A stretch of DNA of 64,000 nt from CAVYYW01 sp963772845 (GTDB lineage: Bacteria > Bacillota > Bacilli > Bacillales > Sporolactobacillaceae), in contig CAVYYW010000014.1 of assembly GCA_963772845.1 (NCBI GenBank), forward strand, positions 620,001-684,000. The letters are read 5' to 3'. A model generated the notes under the pieces. It saw nothing but the letters and a program-made list of their open reading frames with translations. It searched no databases and was not told the DNA's origin. Shown in pieces: positions 9,079 to 17,870 of this stretch. Every line of letters begins with the position of its first letter. Positions within the stretch are counted from its first letter, which is position 1. Made by a program: the position numbers and the translations under genes.

Positions 9079-9484
9079 AAAAGGAATTAGCTTAAATGAC
9101 CAGCATATTCTTAGCAAGCTTACTAATGAACTAAAAAGCTGTATGAAATAGTGAATTGTATTCAAATCATGAGATTGATTTTCAGGCTGTCAGGAGCATA
9201 ACGAAGCTTCTACAGCCTGATTTTTTTGTCTGAATATCAAAACAATAGGAACTTAGTGGACAGTAAACCTGAATTTTTATCAATTGGAAATTGATAGTTA
9301 AATAGTCCTCAAATCAACAAATATTGTAAGACTTTAGATGTGTTTTACTAAAAATACAACTATTTTTCATAGTTTTGTGATAATTTTAAATAAATATTTA
9401 CACAATTCAATTAAATATTTGGACATGTGTAAGGAGGGAGAATCAACGGTCCATAATTAATCTACTTTTTAGGGGGATAAATCT
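9079..9484. other. Intergenic region between btuD and the inhA-like gene
   Basis: Holds the possible out-of-frame tail of btuD (to about 9150), the terminator at 9181-9228, and a very AT-rich leader. The leader contains two inverted repeats, TATCAAT/ATTGATA at 9279-9296 and AACTAT/ATAGTT at 9358-9374, which could be operator sites for the protease gene. A ribosome-site-like GTAAGGAGGGAG near 9430 has no start codon suitably placed; the functional site is AGGGGGAT before TTG 9485. Confidence 0.5.
9181..9228 (+). terminator. Rho-independent terminator after the btu operon
   Basis: CAGGCTGT at 9183-9190 pairs with ACAGCCTG at 9212-9219, followed by ATTTTTTT. Confidence 0.8.
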
Positions 9485-11957
9485 TTGAAACATTGGAAAG
9501 CAAAACTTGGTGTGCCACTCCTGTCAGCTGGATTATTATTGAGCGCGGTAGCACCGGCATCAGCAGCTGGAACGAATGCTGCTAATACGCCGAAAAACTT
9601 GCCTGCAAATGTTCTATCTACAAAGAGCTTTGAAGGCGGACCTTTTGATCCAGGTCTCGTTAATGAGGATCTCCTAACCAAAAGCTTGGTGAAACAGGGG
9701 ATTGTCAACAAAAAAGCTTCAAAGGAAACACAGCAAAAACAAGTATCTACATACTTGAAAAATCGCCAGGAAAAAACGGCGAAAGCTGTCGATGATAAAG
9801 AGGAGTCAAAAGCTAACAGTAAAATTGGCATTAAACCAGGGGAAAAAGGTCATAAAAAGGGAAAAAATGATAAAGACAAACATAAAAAAGGAAATGATCA
9901 TGGCAAAGGCAAGGGCGATGATCATGGTAAAGGCAAGGGCGATGATCATGGTAATAAATACGGGCACCGCAATAAATTAGATCCTATCCAAAAGGAAGGC
10001 TATAATGGTGCTCAGCGGAATGATAAAGTCCTTGTCCTGCTAATTGAATATCCAGATGCTCCGCATAGCACGATAAAACCAGATGAATCGGATATGTACT
10101 ATAAAGATTATACAACAAGTCATTATCAGCAGATGATTTTTGGGAAAAACGGTTATACCGGACCAAACGGGAAAAACTTGATCAGTATGAAGCAATTCTA
10201 TGATGAGCAGTCCGGAGGCAGCTATACTATTAACGGAAAGGTTGCCGGATGGTATCAAGCGAAGCATCCAGCAGCTTATTATGGAGGAAATGATCCACAA
10301 TCTGGAAGTGATAAAGATGCGCGCTCCTTGATCAAAGAAGCTCTTACGGATGCGGCGCAAGGATCCAAATATCAATATGAGCGACTATGATCAATATGAC
10401 CGTAATGATATCGATGGGGATGGCAATTACAATGAGCCTGATGGAATCATTGATCATTTGATGGTCATTCATTCAGGAGTGGGTGAAGAAGCAGGTGGAG
10501 GTTCATTAGGACCCGATGCGATCTGGTCTCACCGTTGGAATCTAGGCAGCTACTTCCAGATTCCGAATACGAAAGCAGATTTCCCTTACACAGATAAATT
10601 GTTAGCTTACGATTACACAGTTGAACCTGAAGATGGTGCCGCTGGCGTATTCTCTCATGAATTCGGACACGATTTAGGTCTTCCAGATGAGTACGATACA
10701 ATTTATTCTCACGACTCTGTAGGAGAACCCGTTGGCTACTGGTCACTGATGAGCAGCGGAAGCTGGACAGGAGCAATTCCAGGAACTGAACCTTCCGGAT
10801 TTGGGACGTACGATAAAGAATACCTACAGTCAACAATGCCAAACAGCAATTGGCTAAAGGATACGAACCTTAACCTTAGTGATCTGACTCGTAAAGGTGA
10901 AGACATTACGCTAGATGAGTCGGCTGTTAAAGGAACAAATACAGATGCTGTAAGAGTCAGCTTGCCTGACAAACTAACAACAGTCACAACCCCTCCAAGC
11001 GGAACATACGCTTACTTCAGCGGATCGGGTAATGATATCGATAATGTCATGACCACAAGCGTCGACCTATCAGGAAAAACGAGCGCTGAACTTTCATTTA
11101 AAACTTGGTATAACATTGAAAGTGATTATGATTATGCTTATGTAGAAGTGAAAGATGGAGACAAATGGGTGCCGGCGGCAGGAAATATCACAACGTCGAA
11201 TAATCCTTATCAATCAAATCTCGGCAACGGCATCACCGGCTCTTCAAATGGCTGGGTTAATGCCACGTTTGACCTTTCAGCATACGCAGGTAAAAAAGTG
11301 GATCTTCGCTTCAGATATGTTGGTGACCCTGGAGTGGCCTTAGACGGTTTCTATGCAGATGATATTAAAGTGACTGCTGACGGACAAACTGTTTTATCCG
11401 ATAATGCTGATGGCAGTAACAGTGCCTTTACATTTGACGGCTTTTCTAAGAGTGATGGCAAGAAACGCACAGAACAATACTACCTTCTTGAGTGGAGAAA
11501 CAACCAAGGGTCTGATTCAGGGCTTGCTCATATAAGACGCGGAGCTTCTCTTATGAGCTACAACAGTGGCCTTGTGGTATGGTATGTGGACAATAGCTTT
11601 GACAATAACTGGGTTGGTGATCATCCAGGAGATGGTTTCCTTGGCGTAGTGGATGCCCATCAGCAAATTGCCAAGTGGAGTGACGGTTCAGTTGCTTCGT
11701 CCAAATATCAAATTGAGGATTCAGCGTTCTCGATGGATCGGACAGATAAAGAATTTATTGATTATCGTGACAGTCTTGGCATTTATTTAGCCAAAAAATC
11801 CGAAAAACCGGTTGCTGTCTTTGATGACTCAAAAGATTATTCGGATCCAGGGCAGATTTATGCTGGACGTAATGTGCCGAAGCTTGGATTTAAAGTCAAT
11901 GTCGTGGCTGAAAGCAGAGATAAATCCACAGCAAAAATTCATCTTTCCAAGAACTAA
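9485..11957 (+). pseudogene. Immune inhibitor A-type secreted M6 metalloprotease, frameshifted
   Basis: The first part (TTG 9485 to stop 10390) has a signal peptide (cleavage after about residue 27, APASA-A) and a propeptide. The second part (from about 10350 to 11957) carries the catalytic zinc site HEFGHDLGLPDEYD (His codon at 10656) and the C-terminal repeats typical of peptidase M6. Together they make about 820 aa, near the family's usual 750-800. The frames meet near 10360-10366, where family proteins read A-A-(K/Q)-D-P-N-I. Here one extra base in GCGGCGCAAGGATCC moves the frame by +1, separating propeptide from catalytic domain. The propeptide carries an unusual His/Lys/Gly/Asp-rich insert encoded at about 9845-9975, with a duplicated GKGKGDDH unit. 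As written no active protease is made; a base-calling error or slippage cannot be excluded. Confidence 0.85.
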
Positions 11958-11973
11958 ATAGAAGATAAAAAAA

Positions 11974-12000
11974 GGAGCGCCGTAAGGCACTCCCTTTTTA
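11974..12000. terminator. Bidirectional terminator between the inhA-like gene and fer
   Basis: GGAGCGCC at 11975-11982 pairs with GGCACTCC at 11987-11994 (one mismatch). T5 follows on the plus strand and the A-run just upstream gives a T-run on the minus strand, serving the two convergent genes. Confidence 0.75.
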
Positions 12001-12249
12001 TTATTCAAATTTATCCGGATCTCCATCAAAAGGCTGATCAGAAACACGGACAGAATCTGTCGGACAGCCTTCATAAGCATCAATCAAATCTTCCAACAGC
12101 TCTTCAGGGACGTCTGATGTCCCCTTATTATTATCTAAAGTGACATAAGCAATGCCGCTGTCGTCATAATCATAGATTTCAGGGGCAGAAGCACCGCAGG
12201 CTCCGCACGCAATGCAGGTATCTATATCAATAATTGTAAATTTACTCAA
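12001..12249 (-). CDS. fer: Ferredoxin, single 4Fe-4S type (Fer)
   Basis: Small acidic ferredoxin of 82 aa. The cluster is held by the three Cys of CIACGACG near residue 12 and a distant Cys in EGCP near residue 62, the Bacillus Fer pattern. It passes electrons to partners such as cytochrome P450 or desaturase. I start it at TTG 12249: the upstream ATG at 12267 would read straight through a perfect ribosome site (AAGGAGGAG), which sits about 6 nt before the TTG, and the length then matches Bacillus Fer exactly. It is divergent from ypbB. Confidence 0.92.
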   Translation of the reverse strand: MSKFTIIDIDTCIACGACGASAPEIYDYDDSGIAYVTLDNNKGTSDVPEELLEDLIDAYEGCPTDSVRVSDQPFDGDPDKFE

Positions 12250-12424
12250 AGAGGACTCCTCCTTCAAAAACTTCCACTAATATATTGTAAAGCGCTTATG
12301 CTTTATTTTCAACGCTTAGATATTTAAAGACAGCACCATGCTCTCTATCGAATTATTTGTCTGCTTGTTTTACAATAGAAAAGAACACGTAATTGCGACT
12401 AATAAAATTCTATGAAAGCAGGTC

Positions 12425-13490
12425 GTGGGACTGATGCTGTCATTTAATCGATTATTATATTTGTTTTTAATCCAACAATTCAAAGGTGAGCGTTCCATTT
12501 CGGGTCTTCTTCATTTGTTAAAAGGCAAAAAATCTGCACAGACGATTCAAGACCGGCTTTTTTATAAGGTTGAACCGTTCTTTGGCGCGATGCCTTGGAT
12601 TACTTTGGAGCATATCAACAGTCAAGTCAGGCCCATGATCGATGAAGGGCTGGTATATGAAAACGAGAAGGAGCACTTTCTTTTGACACTCAAGGGAGAA
12701 GAAAAGCTGTCTCGTGGAAATATTGAAGAATCTCTTGGTAATTCATTTTTTCTTGTTCCGTTTGTGTTGGATGATCGTGCCTATTGGATTCGCCTAAGAT
12801 TGCTTGTCCAGGTCGTATCAGAATTCTCCCACAAGCAGCATTATATACCGGTTGTATCAGATCTTTCCGTACAGCAGGATATAAAAAAAGTCATAAGCGC
12901 TGCTGGCTTAAATAAAGCGCAGCTCTCAAGGGAGCTGTGGGAAGAACTGAATCTATGCCTAGGGGGGATTCCTTCCCTTCATGCTGAAATGATTGTTATG
13001 CAATTCAGCGGCAAAGGAATATGGGGGAGAACGCTTCAACAGAGCGCAGAATATTTGGGGTTATCACTTGAACAGGGCTCTCTGATTCAAAAAAGCGCCA
13101 TTAGAGGGGTTCTTTCTCTACTCGTTAATGATCCAGAAAGCGTTTCCCATTCTATATAAATTATATAGCCTTGCTAAGCAGGGAGTCCTTACCCAATCGG
13201 CAGCCCGCACATACCATTTAGTAAAAAAGGGCTACCAGATTGATAAAATTTCCAAAGTGAGACACCTGAAATATAATACCATTGAAGATCATATTGTTGA
13301 AATTGCTTTATACGATCGAACGTTTGACATTCAAACATATGTAGATGAAAATATTCAACATCAGATTATGTCGGCATTAAATGAGGCAAAAACCAATAAA
13401 CTTAAAGAAATCAAAGGACGAATAAGCGGCACGGCAACATATTTTCAGATCCGTTTAGTCTTAGCGAGAGTGAGTGAAACAAGGCAATGA
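12425..13490 (+). pseudogene. ypbB: YpbB-like helix-turn-helix protein, frameshifted
   Basis: Partner gene of recQ in Bacillus, about 350 aa, function unknown with a C-terminal HTH region. The frame from 12425 stops at 13159. The continuation from about 13128 to 13490 carries the rest, including an HTH-like stretch (KKGYQIDKISKVRHLKYNTIEDH). The two frames meet near 13135-13145, where the +1 frame reads A-F-P-I-L-Y-K directly after N-D-P-E. Removing one base restores one protein of about 353 aa, the expected length. The end overlaps the recQ start by 4 nt, so loss of this frame could also affect coupled recQ translation. The start is uncertain (GTG 12425 or ATG 12434; both have weak ribosome sites). 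Confidence 0.78.
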
Positions 13491-14920
13491 CCGATATCAG
13501 CCGCTTATTAAAGTTGACATTTGGGTATGAATCGTTTCGTGAAGGCCAGAAAGAAGTCATAGGTGATCTTTTAGCAGGTCACAATGTTTTTGCCAGAATG
13601 CCAACAGGCAGCGGTAAATCGCTATGCTATATTCTCACTGGGTACGCATTAAAAGGGTCTGTACTAATTATTTCACCGCTCCTCTCTTTGATGGAAGATC
13701 AGGTTCATCAATTGAAGCTGATCGGTGAGAAAAGGGTTATTGCGCTAAATAGTTTTATGAATTTTCAAGAAAGATCGGACAGAATCAAGGAGTTGGAGTG
13801 CTATAAATTTATTTTCCTTTCTCCCGAGATGCTGCAGAATCCGTTTCTCCAAAGAAAGTTGAAAGACATGATTGTCTCTTTATTTGTTGTAGATGAAGCC
13901 CATTGTATTTCTCAATGGGGACATGACTTCAGACCAGATTATCTAAAGCTTCCACAGCTTTATGAATGGCTGAACAACCCCTTATGTCTTGCGTTAACGG
14001 CCACGGCAACAGATCAGGTAATGAGAGATATTGACCGTTGTCTTCCTTTGGAAAATGCGAAAAAACACCTTTACAGTGTGGACAGAAGAAATCTTTTTCT
14101 AAAGGTTGACATCCTTCCCACACTTGCCGAAAAGCTGGAAGCCGTCGTAAAGTGGACGTTATTTTCACCCGGAGCCGTTGTTATTTATTGCGGAACGCGT
14201 GAGTGGGCTGAAAGCCTGGCACTGCATATAGCTGAAAACACTGGAAGGGCATCGGCATATTATCATGGGGGTATGGCGAATGAAGACCGGCTTTTGATCC
14301 AGCAGCAGTTTATAAATGACCAGCTGGAAGTGATTTGTGCAACCACCGCTTTTGGAATGGGGATTAACAAAAAAAATATTCGGATGGTGATTCATTTTCA
14401 CACCTCCCGACATATGAATGAGTATGTCCAGGAAATTGGCAGGGCAGGCAGGGACGGCGAGCAAGCTTATGCTGTGACGCTTTATACAGAAGGCGATGAA
14501 GCGCTCGGGTATCATTTAATTGAAGCAACACTTCCGGAAGCTTCAGTTTTAAAAGAAATCATTCAATTCGTATATACCAATTATGATAAGACAATGCACA
14601 GAACAATTGCTGATTTTTTGATTGCTTCGAATGTTAATGAAACGGTTTCCCGTTATTTAGACTATTACTTAACGGAATACACGAAAGACGCGGAAGGTGC
14701 ATATAAATCTCAAATCATCATTGATAAAATTGAGCGAATAAAACATGATAAAATGAAGGAAATGAATAACATGATGTCGTATTTATTAACACAAAGCTGC
14801 AGGAGAAATTATTTATTAACTTATTATAATGAAGATACTGTCCCGCCGGTTTGTGATTCATGTGATCACTGTGTTGAGGTTCCTACAGCTATTCCGCTCG
14901 ATGAAACTAGAAAAAAATAA
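13487..14920 (+). CDS. recQ: RecQ-family ATP-dependent DNA helicase (short form)
   Basis: 3'-5' superfamily 2 DNA helicase of 477 aa acting in recombination and fork repair. Motif 0 region (FREGQKEVI), Walker A MPTGSGKS at about 43, DEAH box (VVDEAHCISQWGHDFRPDY) at about 133, motif III ALTATAT and motif VI YVQEIGRAGRDG are all present. The C-terminal zinc site is visible as a Cys before RRNYLLTYY followed by VCDSCDHC. It lacks the HRDC domain of long RecQ forms, as in the Bacillus YpbC-type paralogue. The ATG overlaps the ypbB stop (ATGA). A hairpin without a T-run follows at 14928-14968. Confidence 0.93.
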   Translation: MTDISRLLKLTFGYESFREGQKEVIGDLLAGHNVFARMPTGSGKSLCYILTGYALKGSVLIISPLLSLMEDQVHQLKLIGEKRVIALNSFMNFQERSDRIKELECYKFIFLSPEMLQNPFLQRKLKDMIVSLFVVDEAHCISQWGHDFRPDYLKLPQLYEWLNNPLCLALTATATDQVMRDIDRCLPLENAKKHLYSVDRRNLFLKVDILPTLAEKLEAVVKWTLFSPGAVVIYCGTREWAESLALHIAENTGRASAYYHGGMANEDRLLIQQQFINDQLEVICATTAFGMGINKKNIRMVIHFHTSRHMNEYVQEIGRAGRDGEQAYAVTLYTEGDEALGYHLIEATLPEASVLKEIIQFVYTNYDKTMHRTIADFLIASNVNETVSRYLDYYLTEYTKDAEGAYKSQIIIDKIERIKHDKMKEMNNMMSYLLTQSCRRNYLLTYYNEDTVPPVCDSCDHCVEVPTAIPLDETRKK

Positions 14921-14998
14921 GGAAAAGCCTTACTGGAGAGAAACGCTTAAGCTTCTTTTCCAATAAGGAGCAAATAAGGTAGAGGAGACACTAATCAC

Positions 14999-15214
14999 AT
15001 GCAGCAAGAAAACATACATAATGTTACTGAACAAGAGCAGCCATTTCCTTCTCGAGTGGAGAAATACGGGAGGAAAAGGAAGGTTGCAAAAAAAGAAAAG
15101 AAACATGTTAAAAAGAAAAAAAGACAAACAGAATTTATCGCAACCAATATTATTCTATGGACTTTTCTATTAATGGTCATTGTTATTTTTGCTTATGTGC
15201 TAACTTCTTATTAA
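14999..15214 (+). CDS. Small basic single-pass membrane protein, unknown function
   Basis: 71 aa with a polar, Lys/Arg-rich N-terminal half (KKEKKHVKKKKR near residues 32-45) and one hydrophobic helix at about 48-68 running to the C-terminus, so N-in topology is predicted. AGAGGAG lies about 11 nt before the ATG. In B. subtilis this slot after recQ holds ypbD and ypbE; YpbE is a LysM protein with a basic N-terminus followed by a membrane helix. This protein could be a reduced relative or an unrelated small protein. No family is recognised. Confidence 0.5.
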   Translation: MQQENIHNVTEQEQPFPSRVEKYGRKRKVAKKEKKHVKKKKRQTEFIATNIILWTFLLMVIVIFAYVLTSY

Positions 15215-15266
15215 ACAAAAGAAAGATATTAGAGTGAGTACAGAAAAAATAGGGGAGCGGTATTAG

Positions 15267-15658
15267 GGTCAGTGAAAAAGTCCCCTCGATGTAGACGTGG
15301 TTGTTGATTTCTGCTCTAGGCTGCTCGCTTTCCACGGGCACGGCCTCAGCTAACTTTGGCGTGGTTTCTTTGTGCGCCAAAGTGGATCTTCGGACGCGTG
15401 CTGGTCCCGCCGGAGTCTCGCACCCTCCGCTTCAATCAACGAGTTTATTATCAGATGGTGCTTCTTTTGTAGTCAATTTGGTTATAGTAGCTTCGCGGCC
15501 ATAGTCTATTACATGGTGTCTAAAATTTTCATGCAGCACAGCCAATGGTGACAAAGATCTCAATCTTTAGTAATCCGTGGTCCATCGAGACATCAGACCG
15601 AGCTAATCTTGATAAATCTTAAGCAAGTTAATAAATATAGAAGTTTTTCAATGATGCC
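15267..15658 (+). repeat. Interspersed repeat R1, near full-length copy 1 (about 390 bp)
   Basis: Begins GGTCAGTGAAAAAGTCCC and ends with the inverted counterpart AAGTTTTTCAATGATGCC at 15641-15658. The core at about 15303-15440 recurs at 27290-27420, 39308-39490 and 40085-40230, and inverted at 28283-28390 and 40955-41150. It carries an 8-bp perfect hairpin, CTTTGGCG at 15354-15361 with CGCCAAAG at 15375-15382. The open frames inside it are not conserved between copies and are not called as genes. Confidence 0.85.
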
Positions 15659-15840
15659 TCACTTTCCCGGGGCGTCGGGTATTTCTTACGTTCATCTATA
15701 GCGTGCGCGTTATCGAGTATTCCAGTTCTCCAATGTCAATCCCCCAAAATTTGAATGTGAGCCGCCTGCGTTTTCCTATCCATTGAAGAGGAGTTTGGAT
15801 TTCCGTGCACTCGTGGTCGTATGGCAATTTTTCAGCACAT
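15659..15840. other. Non-coding stretch between repeat R1 copy 1 and cotJC
   Basis: About 180 bp with no convincing gene, repeat or clear terminator for the leftward cotJ operon. It contains some GC-rich patches (CCCGGGGCGTCGGG near 15664) suggestive of repeat debris. Confidence 0.4.
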
Positions 15841-16410
15841 CTAAAAAAACTTTTTTCTGTCTCTGTCTTCTTTAACAAGGATGACCGCTTCACGAAACCG
15901 CTGTGAATGAACAATTTCCCGCTCCCGCAAAAATTTCAATGAGTCATTGAGATCTGGGTCATCGCTTAAATTGATAATCCATTGATAGGTAGCGCGAGCC
16001 TTTTCTTCAGCAGCAATATCTTCGTAAAGATCTGCTATGGGATCGTCTTTAGCTTGGATGTAAGTGGCCGTAAAGGGGGACCCGCCTGCATTTTCATAAA
16101 AGAGAGCTTTTCCATGATTGACATAATGAGGTCCAACCCCCGCGGCCTTAAGCTGAGCGGGTGTTGCGTCTTTTGTTAATTTATAAACCATTGCAGCGAT
16201 CATTTCTAAATGTGCGAATTCCTCGGTTCCTATATCTGTAAGAAGACCAATCACTTTCTTAGGGATCGTATAACGTTGGTTTAGATACCTTAATGCTGCA
16301 GCAAGTTCTCCGTCTGCCCCGCCATACTGCTCAATTAATAGCTTCGCTAAAGCAGGATTTGTGTTTTGCACTTTAACGGGATACTGCAATTTTTTCTCGT
16401 AATACCACAT
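15841..16410 (-). CDS. cotJC: CotJC, spore coat protein of the manganese-catalase family
   Basis: 189 aa, Mn-catalase-like ferritin fold, with metal-ligand Glu/His in the four-helix core (for example EEFAHLEMIAAMVYKL near 65-80 and EEKARATYQWI near 135-145). It is a component of the inner coat made in the mother cell. Last gene of a leftward cotJA-cotJB-cotJC operon; the ATG follows cotJB by about 20 nt with an AAAGAGGTG ribosome site. The length matches the family. Confidence 0.93.
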   Translation of the reverse strand: MWYYEKKLQYPVKVQNTNPALAKLLIEQYGGADGELAAALRYLNQRYTIPKKVIGLLTDIGTEEFAHLEMIAAMVYKLTKDATPAQLKAAGVGPHYVNHGKALFYENAGGSPFTATYIQAKDDPIADLYEDIAAEEKARATYQWIINLSDDPDLNDSLKFLREREIVHSQRFREAVILVKEDRDRKKFF

Positions 16411-16429
16411 GCTTAATCACCTCTTTTAT

Positions 16430-16690
16430 TTATTCCCAGGGCCAGTCGCTCGTAGCGTAATCAAACGGATGACGGGAGAAGTTCACTCCGAACGAGGAGA
16501 AAGCGCCTACCTTCTCTACATATTCCTTTTTTAATTCCTGGGATTTTTTCGCCAATGTGTTATACTGACGTATTGCCTCGAGGTCGTCAGGATGAGTGTT
16601 TAGATAGAGTGATAATTCAACCAGCGCAAAATCGACAGTTTGTATTTCAAGCATCAGATCATTTTGGGGTCGTTCATTATGATCAGACAT
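16430..16690 (-). CDS. cotJB: CotJB, spore coat protein
   Basis: 86 aa. Recognised by its position between cotJA and cotJC and by features of the CotJB family (EIQTVDFALVELSLYLNTHP, and the FDYATSDWPWE tail typical of CotJB). I start at ATG 16690 (MSDHNE), with GAGGTAAAC just upstream; the longer frame to 16738 overlaps cotJA and lacks family similarity. It is required with CotJA and CotJC for coat assembly. Confidence 0.88.
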   Translation of the reverse strand: MSDHNERPQNDLMLEIQTVDFALVELSLYLNTHPDDLEAIRQYNTLAKKSQELKKEYVEKVGAFSSFGVNFSRHPFDYATSDWPWE

Positions 16691-16692
16691 GT

Positions 16693-16860
16693 TTACCTCG
16701 ATTCTCCTTTGTGATAAGGGCTGAATAAGGCTGGCCAAAGGGTACCTTTACGCATCGCCTGCTCAAGGGGGAATTGGGCAAGACCTTTCGGCTGAAAGCC
16801 CATTGTAAGCTGAGGGAGTGATTGAATGATTTGATAGCGTTGTTCATTTAAATCCACCAA
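16693..16860 (-). CDS. cotJA: CotJA, spore coat associated protein (short)
   Basis: 55 aa with the CotJA core MGFQPKGLAQFPLEQAMRKG followed by LWPALFSPY. Start taken at TTG 16860 because AAGGAGG lies 8 nt upstream; the extended frame to 16914 would place that ribosome site inside the gene. It is shorter than the roughly 80 aa of B. subtilis CotJA because the proline-rich N-terminus is missing. First gene of the cotJ operon, presumably sigma-E controlled as in relatives; a CATATAAT upstream resembles a sigma-E -10 but no matching -35 is clear. Confidence 0.82.
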   Translation of the reverse strand: MVDLNEQRYQIIQSLPQLTMGFQPKGLAQFPLEQAMRKGTLWPALFSPYHKGESR

Positions 16861-17077
16861 TGGATTTTCCTCCTTATAGTATGAAATAAGTAATCGATTA
16901 ATTATATGTAACAACAGGTTGTCAGCTTCCCATAAATAATTTAGTAGGTGTAGAAACTGAAAGACTTGGGTATTTAGTTAAACAGAAGCCTTTGTTAGTT
17001 AAATGTCTTTCTATAAAAGGAATAGACATGGTGTTTGTGGAATATAATTTATAGGTCAACCGTAGAGGGGGTTTTTT

Positions 17078-17716
17078 ATGTTTGTAAAGCAGGTCATGAT
17101 TAAAAAAGAAAAGGTTATCTCTGTTAAAGAGAATGATAAACTGACAGATGCACTCGCCAAGTTTTCCAGCAATAAAATTGATGGGATGCCTGTGGTGAAT
17201 GAGCATGATCAATTCGTTGGTTTGTTAACAAAGAATATGATTTATGAAGCAGCTTTTAAAAGTGAGTTAAACCGGAATACGTTTCTGGCAGAAACAACTG
17301 CCGGGGAGGTAGCAGAAGCTGAAGGTGTTACCCTCGATGTTGATGAGGAATTTGAAAGAGCCCTTCTGGTCGTAAGAGATCTGCCCATTGTTGTTGTCAC
17401 AGACAGCAATAACACTTGGCTGGGTATCGTAACGAGGTATGATGTGCTCGAACAATTTCAAAGCGCATTCGGAATGAAGCGAAAAGGAACGCGAATTGCC
17501 TTTACGTCCATCGATTCTGAAGGAAGAATTGCCCGACTCGCAGATATTGCGAAACATTATCATAAGAATATCATTTCTCTTACGACGTTTGATGAAACGG
17601 ATAAACTGATCAGGCGTATCGTATTGAAAATCGATCATGTTGGTGATATTGAGCCGTTTACGAAAAAACTTGAAAAGAATGGCTTTCGAATTCTAAGTAT
17701 TAAAGATGAACGTTAA
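17078..17716 (+). CDS. CBS-domain pair protein with C-terminal ACT-like region
   Basis: 212 aa. Two CBS motifs cover about 1-130: KENDKLTDALAKFSSNKIDGMPVV then GLLTKNMIYE, and the second ending WLGIVTRYDVLEQF. A C-terminal domain at about 140-210 resembles an ACT domain. CBS pairs bind adenine nucleotides such as AMP, ATP or cyclic di-AMP, and the layout is like AcuB or CbpA/DarB-type regulators. The ligand is not predictable here. ATG 17078 has AGAGGGGG upstream. It is a single gene, divergent from cotJ, with its own terminator. Confidence 0.75.
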   Translation: MFVKQVMIKKEKVISVKENDKLTDALAKFSSNKIDGMPVVNEHDQFVGLLTKNMIYEAAFKSELNRNTFLAETTAGEVAEAEGVTLDVDEEFERALLVVRDLPIVVVTDSNNTWLGIVTRYDVLEQFQSAFGMKRKGTRIAFTSIDSEGRIARLADIAKHYHKNIISLTTFDETDKLIRRIVLKIDHVGDIEPFTKKLEKNGFRILSIKDER

Positions 17717-17733
17717 ATGATAAGTTTTGGTTA

Positions 17734-17775
17734 TCACCTCTTACGTAATCTTATGTAAGGGGTGACTTTTTTACA
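17734..17775 (+). terminator. Terminator after the CBS-domain gene
   Basis: CACCTCTTAC at 17736-17745 pairs with GTAAGGGGTG at 17755-17764 (one G-T pair), followed by ACTTTTTT. Confidence 0.8.
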
Positions 17776-17870
17776 TTGGATAATGTTTGATTGATAAAAT
17801 AGAGAAGTTGTTAAAAGATTATTGCGAAGTGGATAGTCAATAGAAAAGAACAGAAATGAAGGCGAGTCAT

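Noticed and set aside
10350..10390. Programmed frameshift signal in the inhA-like gene
   Set aside because: No slippery heptamer, internal Shine-Dalgarno or prfB-like CTT-TGA motif is seen at the join; simple mutation or error is the better explanation.
14928..14968. Terminator after recQ
   Set aside because: CCTTACTGGA/TCCAATAAGG forms a 21-nt-loop imperfect hairpin but no T-run follows, so I did not list it as a terminator.
15301..15504. Open frame inside repeat R1 copy 1 (67 codons), with look-alikes at 27233-27439 and 39305-39550
   Set aside because: The similar peptides arise because the DNA repeats. Frames are broken or shifted between copies, have no ribosome site and no known domain.
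16861..17077. Sigma-E promoter for cotJABC
   Set aside because: A CATATAAT -10-like element exists on the minus strand but I could not find a -35 at proper spacing, and a nearer CATACTAT would start transcription inside the ribosome site.
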